Below, piece by piece: positions 54,919 to 64,000 of a DNA stretch of 64,000 bases. How positions within the stretch are numbered: the first letter of the stretch is position 1; each line of letters begins with the position of its first letter. Source of the DNA: Thozetella sp. PMI_491 (lineage: Eukaryota > Ascomycota > Sordariomycetes > Chaetosphaeriales > Chaetosphaeriaceae). The stretch covers positions 999,579 through 1,063,578 of the forward strand of contig MU270018.1 of the NCBI GenBank assembly GCA_021432635.1, written 5' to 3'. The position numbers and the translations under genes were made by a program. The notes below the pieces were generated by a model that saw only the letters and a list, made by a program, of their open reading frames with translations, had not been told where the DNA came from and did not search any database.

Positions 54919-56018
54919 GGCGGACACAACGAGAGGGCGAGTGTGCGTGCGTGAGAGAGATAGCGATCTGTGATACCCCCGATACTGCTTAGAGAGGTCA
55001 TAACGACAGGCAGGTGCAAGGCTAGGGCTGAGGGAGGCTTTCTTCTTTGTATTTGCGCTAGGGGAGTTCGGGGAGGGTGGGGACATATCAAAATTCGGCG
55101 GTTGGCAAGCCAAAAGATAGATACACCACAGCGCTTCCTTTCTTGGAGATACACATTAAGTTACTTTGTAATTCATCTCGATGCCTCACGCCAGTTGATA
55201 GAGCTTTGTTCCGACCCCGAATCTCGATGTCTCCTGTATCGGATTGACCTGGGTTCTGCTTTGGCTCAGTGTTGCTTTATACTGTGCCACATTCCTTCTT
55301 TACACGACTTCTTCTTTGGGTCATTGCTCGATCGACCTGTGCTGTACCAACCACCCCGAAGACATCGTAGTCTCCCTCAACCCAAAGGCGAGGTGATGTA
55401 CGAAAATACAGCCTTGGTTGGGAAGAGGGGGCTGGGGTCCCGGAGAAGCAAAGTTGGAACAGGGAGTTCCCTGGCATACAACTAACTACAGGGAGGTGTG
55501 CCACTCCGGCGGTCTAGCAAGCGCGAGAACCGCAGGGCGAGGCGGGAGACTGCCAGCACTGCGAGCGGGCGATCGCTACAGAGCGGGGTGCGATGGACGG
55601 CGTCCGATAATCTAGCGCAGGCCTATGCCAATACCATGCTCTTTTTAGCATGTGGACTGGGCCACCAAGCAACCTTGCCTCGCCTCGCCGTTCGTCGCGC
55701 CTGCAGCATCCATTGTAGGGTGTAGCACCGCCTGCCATGCTATATATCTCCTTGGGATAGTGCGCAAGAAAGAATCAAAATGCATCCTCCCTCCTACCTC
55801 TGTCTACCAAAACCCCCCCCAAAAAAGCGCGTCCCCCTTTGTGCCTCTCACCCGCTTCACTTAGACGAGCAGAATTGCCTCTTCCAGCGAAAGACACCCC
55901 TGCCCTGCTCCTTCCCCAGCCAGGCTGGTCCCCACAACGACCTGGCCCGTGCACTCCGCCCAGGCGCCCAGGGTCTAAAGCTTGGGCTGTGTCGTCATAA
56001 ACGGGCGGTGGGCCTACC
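54919..56018. other. Intergenic region between two membrane-protein genes
   Basis: 3' flank of the four-TM gene and promoter of the next gene, both plus-strand. Runs of C and A near 55808–55826 are the only notable composition feature. Confidence 0.4.
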
Positions 56019-57020
56019 ATGAGAGAGGTAGCTTCAACGCCTGCCGCGTCGGCGGAAGCTGCCACCTTTCGCATCGACAACGGTGACGGCCCGCGAAGCT
56101 ACGGTACCACGACCACCACCAACAAACCTACCTCCACAGCCACCACCGCTACTGCAGCAGCCGCCCCGGCAGACAGGCGCGGCGGGTTAGATCCACAGTC
56201 GCCGCGAGCCCAGAGCATCTCCAGGCACCTGACGAGAGTCATCGGCGCCATGGCCGACGACCTGAGATCGACGACGGCGCGCTTGCGCCGCACGTTCCAG
56301 TACCCGACCGACGACTCGCCCAACGACAACGAGGCCGCAGCCACGCTAGACGAAGAAGGCAAGCAGCTATCCCCTCCTCCTTCCCTCCCCCTCTCCCCGC
56401 CCATCACCAGGCACGTCAAGGCATGCGAGCCGGGCCTAACCTGTGAATTTGCAGAGCAAGAGAACCTTATCAGCTCCCTCGCGACCCAGAATGAAGAGCG
56501 CAACGCCCAGTTCCAAAAGTACCTCCTCGCCCTACCAGCCCTCGCCGCGGTCCCGTATCTCCTCGCCCTCGCCCACCCAAAGACCGCCCTCCTCGCTGTC
56601 CTCGCGCTCTCCTCGCTCGCCTCGACCGGCTTCCTGCTCTGGCAGCTCCCTCCAGACGTCACAGGCATCCCGCTGCTTGACGCGTGGAGCCGCGCCGACG
56701 AGTCCGGCGGGGCCGGCGTGGGGCTCAGCAAGAACACACGCACCCGCCGGCGCACGAGCAGCTTCAGCGCCTCGGCGATCGTGCACCGCAGCCCGTTGGA
56801 GACCTGGCTGCCCGTCCTCAACGTCGGTTTGTGTGCCCTCCTGGTCCTCATGGGCCTGCTCCTTAAGCGCCGAGACGGGGCCCCGAGCAACATCGGCATT
56901 GGCATCGGGAACCTTCCAGCCATCGTCTACGGTGTCGTGCTGGTGGCCAAAATGGTGATGGCGAGTGTCGATCCCGAGCGGGAGCTGGGTGGCCTGCGGT
57001 ACGAATACAAGGGAGCGTGA
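56019..57020 (+). CDS. Multi-pass membrane protein of unknown function, probable GC–AG intron
   Basis: The frame is open throughout (333 aa), but a likely intron lies at 56359–56454. Its donor is AAG|GCAAGC and it ends with a cctaac branch site and TTTGCAG. Removing it (96 nt, a multiple of three) gives 301 aa and joins a Pro-free region, LDEE|EQENLISSL. The N-terminus is Thr/Ala-rich and probably disordered, followed by HLTRVIGAMADDLRSTT. Four hydrophobic segments are visible: YLLALPALAAVPYLLAL, LLAVLALSSLASTGFLLWQL, VLNVGLCALLVLMGLLL and IVYGVVLVAKMVMASV. A basic loop TRRRTSSFS could be phosphorylated. The family is not recognised. The start could be 56019 or a later Met (MADDLR, 56250). 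Confidence 0.75.
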   Translation: MREVASTPAASAEAATFRIDNGDGPRSYGTTTTTNKPTSTATTATAAAAPADRRGGLDPQSPRAQSISRHLTRVIGAMADDLRSTTARLRRTFQYPTDDSPNDNEAAATLDEEGKQLSPPPSLPLSPPITRHVKACEPGLTCEFAEQENLISSLATQNEERNAQFQKYLLALPALAAVPYLLALAHPKTALLAVLALSSLASTGFLLWQLPPDVTGIPLLDAWSRADESGGAGVGLSKNTRTRRRTSSFSASAIVHRSPLETWLPVLNVGLCALLVLMGLLLKRRDGAPSNIGIGIGNLPAIVYGVVLVAKMVMASVDPERELGGLRYEYKGA

Positions 57021-57552
57021 GAGATGCTGCCATTAGTGGTCTTATAATCTTGTCAATATGCTGTTTTTACTAGCAACATGGGCCCAGGTAAGGTGTGGGA
57101 TTTGGCCTGACGGTCAGTTTTGATACACGTATCCACATACACACGAACACCCTTCAAGGCAAAGAAAGGCTCTCGCGCTTTGAATCCTACCACGCTCTAT
57201 TGTATTCACACTAGGAGCAACTCGCCTCTACCCGTGCAGCCCAACGTGCCGGTAATCATGGTATCAAATCCTAGTTCTGGTTCCTCCTGTGCTGGACACC
57301 GCCACCCTCAAGATCCCTATAAGGGGCGAAATAGAAAATAAAAAGCCAACTTGCCCTTCACCCTGTGCTTTTGGGAGGATTACCGCCACCGAAGCCCTCT
57401 CTATATCGCTACCATGCTTTGCTGCCTCCACTGTCCATACAGTTCCTTCTCTCGGGATGCTCAAGTCTACAAGAAAGAAGAAGCCGGTCCTGAAACATGA
57501 GGCCCAATGTTTCCAATGCTTTGTTCCCTTCCCTGCCATGATGTATGGAATA
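57021..57552. other. Intergenic region between convergent genes
   Basis: 3' flanks of the membrane-protein gene (+) and the NUC-2/PHO81 homologue (−). No gene is supported. Confidence 0.4.
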
Positions 57553-60500
57553 TCACATATCGAACGACTCGTGGAATTGCAAGACGCCGGTCGTCTTGAG
57601 GACACCGTCCACCCCCTTGGGCAGCCGCGGAAATGGATCGGCAAGCGGGCTGAACTCGGGAGCCGGCTCGGCCGATTTATCGATCACCAGTGCCAGGCCG
57701 TGCGATTTGATGGCATCGATGAGGGCAGGGACCATATCCTAGGGCGCCAGTTAGTCAACCCAAAGGCCGAAACAGGACGGCTGGGGCGTGGCCGTATGTG
57801 AGCATAAAATAGGGAGACTTACGAGCAAGCGTGAGCAACAGATCAATCCCATAAAATTGTTGCTCTGTGCCGTCCTGACGACCTCCTTGATGGAGTAGGC
57901 GCTCCCTCCGCTCACTTCGAGCATCGGCTCAACCTGTCCGCTCTCGGTCAAGTCGTGACGGCCGAGGTCATTGCACAGGAAAACCGGGAAATTAGGCTGC
58001 TTCCAGTTGAGGGCATTGCAGAAGTTCGGATTATAAGAGCTGAAGACGACGGATCGTACCGCGTCGGGAGACTGCGCGCGCTGAGCCCGCGCATGGTCAA
58101 AGACCGCCCCGAGGACGGCGTCCGCAAACGTGTTGAGGTCGACGCTGGGTCCTAGGTTGAACGTTCGTTCCTGCTCCGGGGTCGGGTATGCCACCTGGAT
58201 GTTGACGTGCATGCCCTTGGGCAGCAGCGACAACGCATCGTGCAACGTGATGCCGGAGGTGGCTAGCACACGATGAACGTCGCCGAGCTGTTCGGAGTTG
58301 CTGCTAGCGATGGACGAGAGCTCGGTCCGCGCCGGCGACTTGGACGTAGCAGTGGTGAACTGCTCGAACTTGATCCTGGAGATGGGCACCTCGATACCCC
58401 CGCAGTTGATCGTCCAGACGGGCCACAGCACTGGGACGCCGTCGCTGGTATGTTGCACGTAGAGCCTCACGAAATTTCCCGACAAGCTAGAGCCCGTCAC
58501 AAATGTGTTGGGGGTCGTATCGAACTGGCTTGTTGCCTTCCAGTACGTCTCGAAGTCAGTGAGCTCAAGAGGAATGCCCTGGAAGGGCTTGATGACCTGT
58601 GTCTGAAAGCGGATCTGCCCTATGGCGCGGAGGCGGATGTCGAAGAGCGGGAGACACGAGATGTCGGTGGATTTGGCCAGCGAAGCGCGGAAGGTATCTG
58701 GGAGCACCACCGTCTTGGCGATCACCTTCGCGCCGTAGGTAGGGAAGACGTCGAAGTCTAGGGTAAAGGTTTGCAGGTTGTCGATCTGGAAGGAAACGAG
58801 CCGGGTATCTTCTTGGAACGGGAGCATGATGTTCTTTGGGATAAGATCCGAGACGACTTTAGACGAGATGGTGAGGCGGGCGGCGGGGTACTTGCTGCCG
58901 TGGAAGAAGACCAGGGGCTGTTCGCTGCCGCCGTCTCCAAACGAGATCTGGACGACTGTCTTTTTATCGAGGAAGTTGTGGCCGTACCGCCTCAGGGGGA
59001 TTATCGGGGGCGGAAGCTCGAGGATCGGAATGGCATCGGGGTCCAGAGCCATCGGGCCCGGGGCCGTGCCGCTCGCCAGCAGACTCGGAGACCCGGCATC
59101 AATCTGAACGCCCACGGCGCCCGCCGTCTTCCTCTTCTTGTTGAACGGCGTCAGGAGCCTCATGCATTCGAGGTGGCCTTCCCATGCCGCATAGTACATT
59201 GCCGGAAAGTCTTTCTCGTCCAGAATATTTGGATTCACACCAACATCGAGCAAGGCCTGGAGACACGGCACGTTTCCTTCGCCGGCCGCGTGGAAAAGCG
59301 GCGTCCAGCCATACAGCTTGTCCACCTGGTCGAGGTCCGCGCCGTACCGCTTGAGCAATAGAAGTAGCTCCGGGGTCTGCCCAGACCGTGCCACTAAGTG
59401 CTGGGGGTACAAGCCTTCCGCATCAGGAAGAATCTGGGCGCCGTGTTTCAGGAGCAACTCGACGATAGCCACTGAACCATGCTCACAGGCAAGATTCAAG
59501 GGGACGTGGTCGGTGTCAGATGAGGGATCTATCCGTGCCGACTTTTGGAGCAGCCTCTCAACGCATTCATAGTGGTCGTGGATGGTGGCGTGGATCAGAG
59601 GGGTGAAATTGTCATGATCGATGAGGTCGATGGTCTTGAGGTCGGCTAGAAAATATTAGCCATGTTCAACTCGTTGGTCACCAACGGGCATGTACATACC
59701 CGCAAGGAGAGCTTCGAGCATGTCGAGACGCCCGTGCATGCAGGCGTAGTGAAGGGGCACGCGACCGTACACGTCAGTGCGATCGACAGCCACGCCTTTG
59801 GACAGGCCATATTCCAGAACGAAGGTATTGCCGTAGATGGTGGCCTGGTGCAGACAGTTCCTCTCGTTGATGTCATCTTCGGACTGGATGTCGACAAGGC
59901 CGGTCTCTAAGAGAATGCGGAGAGCATCGAGTGAAGCTTCGTTGATCGATGCCAAGAAAGTCCTGGTGACGCGCTCCATCAACGAGACGTCCATGTTGCT
60001 GTTCGGGTCCGCAGCGGCCTGCATGCGCCCGAGGAGGTCCCGCAAAGTGTCCAATGTGCCCGACAGGACCGTCTCGAGCAGGATGGTATCCGCGTCGCCC
60101 TCATCCGTGCCCAAGAGGTGCTGGCTGCTGACTATGTGGTCTGCCTTGGTCTCAAAGCTCACATTGTCCCCCTCGGCCCACGCAGCCAGCTCCTGCAGGC
60201 TCGTCGTTGCCTCGTCCGAGAGTTTACTGATGACCCTCGGATCAAAGAAGGGCTGAACTTCGACAGCCCTCGACAGGTACAGCTCCTTGGTCTTGGACTT
60301 TGACGTCTTGTCCCATTTCTTCAGAATCTTGGAGAAGGCCGTGCCGTTGATCTCGACGAACTGCTGCAGCTTGTTCAAGTCATTGGTGAACTGTTGGAAT
60401 CCCTCCTGCAGGGTGGTGAACTTGGCAGATCTTCTCGAGACGCCATAGCCCCGCGATCTTATGACCTTCTTCTTGTCGAGAAGAGTCTTGAGGCGAATCT

Positions 60501-61259
60501 GGAGCTGGTGGGGGGGTCAACAAGCCGGGCCGGCACCAACGGGGTGCGAAGGAGAGGAAGGCGGTGAGGGTTGGTGGAGGCTAGGGGACGCACCTCTGCT
60601 TCTTTCTGGACGTAGAAGGCGTTGACCTTGTCCAACTCGCGTTCCTGGGCCGGAGTCAGTAACTCCGGGGGAAAGTTCATGGCGGCAGCGGCCGGGAGTG
60701 AGCAGGAGGGGCCATCTTACCAGTTGAAAGAAGAACGTAGCCTTGTTGGCCTGGAGTGCGGCCTGGGAGTCTATAGCCTCGGCCGGGCGATGAGCGTCAT
60801 TTTGGGCGCTGAGCGTAGGGGTTGCCGAGAGTTTCTTGATGAGCTGTGGGATGCACTGTTAGCGGTACAGAAATTTAGGCGTGCTCGCCACTGTGCCCCC
60901 CGCTGTCGGGCCTTTTTCCTGGGCGTGGCTCCTCTTGTCGGTCTGGTAATAGGGAAGGTAGGTACAATTTCTTTTCCTTCGAGCCCAAGAGGCTTGGGCT
61001 CGTCAGGGTGCTCCAGGGGTGCAAAACTGGGAAGGGCACGTGGGACAACCAGGGGGCCACAGACCTTCTTGAGAGCTTTATAATTGACAAAGGCGGCAGC
61101 ATACTCGGGGACCTCGAGCTGGCGCTTCTGGATCTGCTTGCCGAACTTCCTGGAGTAAGTCTCAGCCTCCCGTCCGTCTCTCGAAGCCGAGCACCACGGC
61201 GCCGCCAGAATAAAGCTGGAAGCAGTCTCGGGGGGCGGGGGTTTGCTCGGGACTCACAT
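57553..61259 (-). CDS. nuc-2: SPX–ankyrin CDK inhibitor NUC-2/PHO81 homologue, start codon split by an intron
   Basis: Seven coding exons: 61259–61258 (AT), 61149–61065, 60843–60721, 60644–60594, 60504–59700, 59645–57823 and 57738–57553. They sum to 3075 nt and 1024 aa. The SPX domain starts MKFGKQIQKRQLEVPEYAAA, then VNYKALKK|LIKKLSATPTL and KATFFFQL|ERELDKVNAFY. SPX domains sense inositol pyrophosphates. Ankyrin repeats (about 295–520) include YGRVPLHYACMHGRLDMLEA, VPLNLACEHGSVAIVELLL and YGWTPLFHAAGEGNVPCL. The C-terminus resembles a degenerate glycerophosphodiester phosphodiesterase domain. This is the layout of Neurospora NUC-2 and yeast Pho81, which inhibit the Pho80–Pho85 type kinase during phosphate starvation so that the bHLH activator acts. 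The initiator is AT|G across a 108-nt intron. Confidence 0.93.
61037..61044. promoter_or_regulatory. CACGTGGG element in intron of the NUC-2/PHO81 homologue
   Basis: The octamer CACGTGGG lies in the intron 61064–60844 of the nuc-2 homologue. It is the preferred core of the Pho4/NUC-1 bHLH activator of the phosphate-starvation response. In yeast PHO81 itself is a Pho4 target. An isolated site of this length may be chance. Confidence 0.25.
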
Positions 61260-63937
61260 ATTGGGGTGGGGAAGCCGACGAGGCCTGATGACCCTCGGGC
61301 TCCAATCAAATGGTTGACGAGAGGAAGAGGAGCTGGTGCTTCAGGCGGAAAACTCCCCAAGTAACGGCCACCTGCAGACGCGGACGATACCGAATGGGTC
61401 TCCAGCTGGAGCGTGGGTGCTTCTGCCAGCGCCAGTCCGAGGAAACGCAGACCGGCCGGGTGCACGCCTCCAAAAGTGACGTCTTGGTCAATTTTATGCA
61501 GCAGCAACCGCCACGCAGGGGAATTTGGGGGGGCGGGCGGCGAGAAGTCTTGTCTATCGCCCGTGGGGTCAGCTGGGGGAACAGTTAGGAGAGCGTGTGG
61601 GTATATGGAACGGCGGATGCCTCGCAGGTGACCAGCTGGCCAGGGCTGGATACGCGAGGGGCTGCCTGTTGTGCTCCCAACGGTGAGTGAAAGAGGTATA
61701 AGTTTGGGAAGTCGGCCGGCCGAGCCTTGGGGTGTGAATGCGCTGTGGCGTCCCGAGTCTTTCCATCAGGCCTCGACGGGCAACGACAGGAAACGGGCTA
61801 GCGCCCAGCGGACAAGGTCGGATTGCACCTGATGTAATGGAAGAGGGAGACGAGGGCATGTCATGGGGCCCGAAGAAAACAGGAAAGGCCACTCACTGAC
61901 ACGGGTTGCAGATACGTAAAATGGAGGGCGGCAGAGTGGCACTGGTCGATGGGGGTCGGGGTCGCTGTGGGGGTCAAGGAGGGCATCCAGATGCGGCCCG
62001 GCGCAGATTCGAGATGCAGACACCTGCCGTGCACGTCAAGACAGGAAGGGCGCCTTGCGATGACCGTGACCCTGCGGGGAGGGGGGGGGGGATGGGCAGG
62101 AGGGAGAGAAGGAGGGTATGCGGGTGGTGAGGTCCTGGTGATTGCGGCGCTCTCCCACCGCCTTGGACCTGGGGGGGGATGGTACAGAGGTTTAGCGCCT
62201 CCAAGCAGCTGCTAACCCTTGGCGAGGTTGTGAGTAAGGCGAAGGCGGTCCCGTGCAGAACGGAAGCATGGGCCTGGGCTGGGGGGGTGGTGTGGTGGGA
62301 ACTTGGAAGGCCGTGTGCAAGGGCTGAGAAGAACGGCGAAGGGCAGACACGGAGCAGACACCTCCCCGAATCGCACGATGCAGTTGTGGCCGAGTGGAAG
62401 GCTTCAAGTATGTTGCAGTCTAGAAAATGCACACGCCGTGCCCAGCCGAGGGGATAGGCGAGTTGGTAGCTTTTTTTTCTCCCTTTTTTTTTTTTTTTTT
62501 TTAGGTTCCCCCTTCCTTCCACCCCGCCGCCCTGAGCAAAGCTGGTCCTGGTCTGGTCTGGCGGAGGCCAAGGGTTTGAGAGGCGGCCTACAGTAGTCTC
62601 CCTGCCGGCTTTTCCCACTGTAATGGTCCCGCCCCTGGGTCACCAACGCGAACTACTGCGCATACACGGTTGCGGGGGTTCGGATCCGGCACCCGGCTAA
62701 CGGTTCGCCTTCGGATGCTCTAACGGAGCGCCCCGAGGAAAACGGAGGGGTACCTTCGGGCCGGCGAGTCAGGGCTTCGTGCAAGGATGCGCAGATGGCA
62801 AGAGAATAGCTCAAAGTCAAAAAGCCAGCCTTGGTGCGACGGACTACCAGATCAGGACAACCGCGCCAGAGAAGTGACCCCCAAGCGGCTTGGAGGGGAA
62901 ACCACCCGCGGGGGGGGAGAGGAGGAGGGGGGAAGCAGGCAAGAAGGCGCGGCAACGCTGCTGCTGCCCGTCATCGAATGGTCCAGGGCCTGTGAAGAGG
63001 GGGATAGTATCCAGTCTACTGGGATCCTCTCTGTGCCCTCCAGAAGCGCCGGAGCTTGGGCCTTCACGGGTCCTCCAAAGAAAGAAAAACGGGCCCGCGG
63101 GACGATTCTTCTTTTCTTTTGCTAGCGATGCTGGCCAATCAGATGCGCAATCCGTGACATGTGCCATCTTCACTCCATGTGCAAGGCTGAGCCTCCGCTT
63201 CCGGCGCTGGGCAGGCAGCGTAGGAATCGGCCAGTTAGTGCGGGGCAGCCCCAGTCGGCGCAACTGGCGGGGCTCTTCAACAGCCGTGCCAGCGCTCCTG
63301 GCCCTGGCCGGACCTCGTCCGAGCTCGTCCCGAGGTACGAAGTTAGGAGTTAGGACGAAGAAAAGGGTCGGCCTTGCTGCTTACCACTACGTAGGCGCGA
63401 CGGCGAGCGTCACTGGACCACCAGCTAATGCAGAGAAACATCATTTAGGGTGCATCGGGTGCTGCGCCGAAGCCAAGGAAACCAGGGGAGACGGTCATCT
63501 CTGAATTTTTCTTTCCGCGCGTGTACGGCTAGGTCGAAACCATCCCAGCATCCCACCACATCACGTCGCCGGGCCCGCTCCCCCCATAAGGGACCACCGG
63601 GCGGGCCGGCCAAAGAAAACGCGCAGCACGCATACTGGTGTCATCCCTGCAGGCTGTACGTCGCGATGTTGGGTATGCTACTTGACTACGTAGATCAGAT
63701 CGAAGATCCCTGAGGGACGGGGAGAAACATGGCCTCTCGGCCCCAGCCACACCACCCTATTGTTATACTCAGTGCTCAGTGCTCAGTGCTCAGTCCTCTA
63801 GGTCGTCAGCCATCCACCACAGCTCCAGAGCTCCATCCTCGTGCAGCTAACCAATCCTTCACTTGCTCGGAGGGGCGGGCAGCCTCCCTGCTCCCACGTT
63901 CTCGCACAATCCCACCTCGGCGAGATCCTATCCTAGC
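61260..63937. other. Upstream region of the NUC-2/PHO81 homologue
   Basis: About 2.7 kb with no recognised gene. It should contain the nuc-2 5' UTR and promoter. Features seen: a G-rich tract near 62077–62092, a T tract near 62470–62502 interrupted by CCC, and a 7-bp tandem repeat at 63768. Overlapping frames up to 214 aa on both strands have no motif. Confidence 0.45.
63768..63795. repeat. Tandem 7-bp repeat (CTCAGTG)3 plus CTCAGTC
   Basis: Four head-to-tail copies of a seven-base unit, the last with one change. They lie about 140 bases beyond the stop codon of the minus-strand gene at the right edge. Confidence 0.8.
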
Positions 63938-64000
63938 CTAGTCCTTCTTGTCGCCATCCTTCTTGTCGTCCACCAGGCTGTCAGCCATTGCTTCGGCCGC
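63938..64000 (-). CDS. C-terminal end of a gene cut by the window edge
   Basis: The last 63 bases, read on the minus strand, give 20 residues (AAEAMADSLVDDKKDGDKKD) and a TAG stop at 63940–63938. The Lys/Asp-rich tail looks like the disordered end of a real protein rather than random frame, and T/C-rich sequence follows it. The rest lies outside the window, so no family can be assigned. Confidence 0.4.
   Translation of the reverse strand, partial: AAEAMADSLVDDKKDGDKKD

Noticed and set aside
62381-62460. Sequence like a tRNA D-arm (GTGGCCGAGTGG) followed by a possible anticodon loop
   Set aside because: No acceptor-stem pairing and no GGTTCGAAT-type T-arm within the needed distance; the anticodon stem does not pair over five bases.

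Overview
The window is nuclear DNA of a filamentous ascomycete. Genes carry short GT–AG introns (about 45–130 nt) with gctaac/gctgac-like branch sites 8–20 nt before the acceptor. Coding sequence is GC-rich. The gene set (NUC-2/PHO81-like SPX–ankyrin protein, RRN6, COA1, GET2, NACHT–WD40 receptor) and the protein style fit a Sordariomycete, probably Sordariales; the species is not determined. One 120-base run of N (6656–6775) marks an assembly gap.

Layout: 1.7–3.7 kb Y-family DNA polymerase iota (+); 4.5–5.9 bHLH factor (−); 9.4–11.3 TMEM135-like membrane protein (+); 11.8–12.9 GET2-like (−); 13.5–17.3 SEC31 (−); 17.9–18.5 RRM protein (+); 19.0–19.5 MLRQ/B12D-like mitochondrial protein (−), head-to-head with COX12 (+, 19.8–20.4); 20.9–21.8 SDE2 (−); 22.2–23.1 ribosomal protein eS10 (+); 25.5–27.2 zinc polyol/alcohol dehydrogenase (+); 27.9–31.6 HECT ubiquitin ligase HUL4 (−); 33.3–37.9 an NLR-type receptor (hydrolase–NACHT–12 WD40) with at least one frame break (+); 38.7–40.8 CHY/RING ubiquitin ligase (+); 41.3–41.7 MZT1 (−); 42.2–43.1 SPC25 (−); 43.7–46.6 RRN6 (+); 47.1–47.9 PITH-domain protein (+); 48.1–49.1 CCDC25/NFACT-R protein (−); 50.3–51.4 mitochondrial uL3 (+); 51.6–52.4 COA1 (−); 54.1–54.9 and 56.0–57.0 two membrane proteins of unknown function (+); 57.6–61.3 NUC-2/PHO81 homologue (−); and the tail of one more gene at the right end (−).

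Most genes are single-copy housekeeping genes. Some neighbours share a process: two secretory-pathway genes (GET2, SEC31), two respiratory genes sharing a 314-bp divergent promoter (MLRQ-like, COX12), two spindle/kinetochore genes (MZT1, SPC25) and two mitochondrial genes converging (uL3m, COA1). The NLR is the one clearly accessory, fast-evolving locus.

The most unusual signal is in gene structure. Conserved protein motifs can be reconstructed only, or best, with exons of 1 nt (CCDC25), 3 nt (COX12) and 5 nt (dehydrogenase), each between canonical introns. The start codon of the NUC-2/PHO81 homologue is itself interrupted by an intron (AT|G). All exon models here were made by eye from splice motifs, frame arithmetic and family knowledge; none has transcript support.
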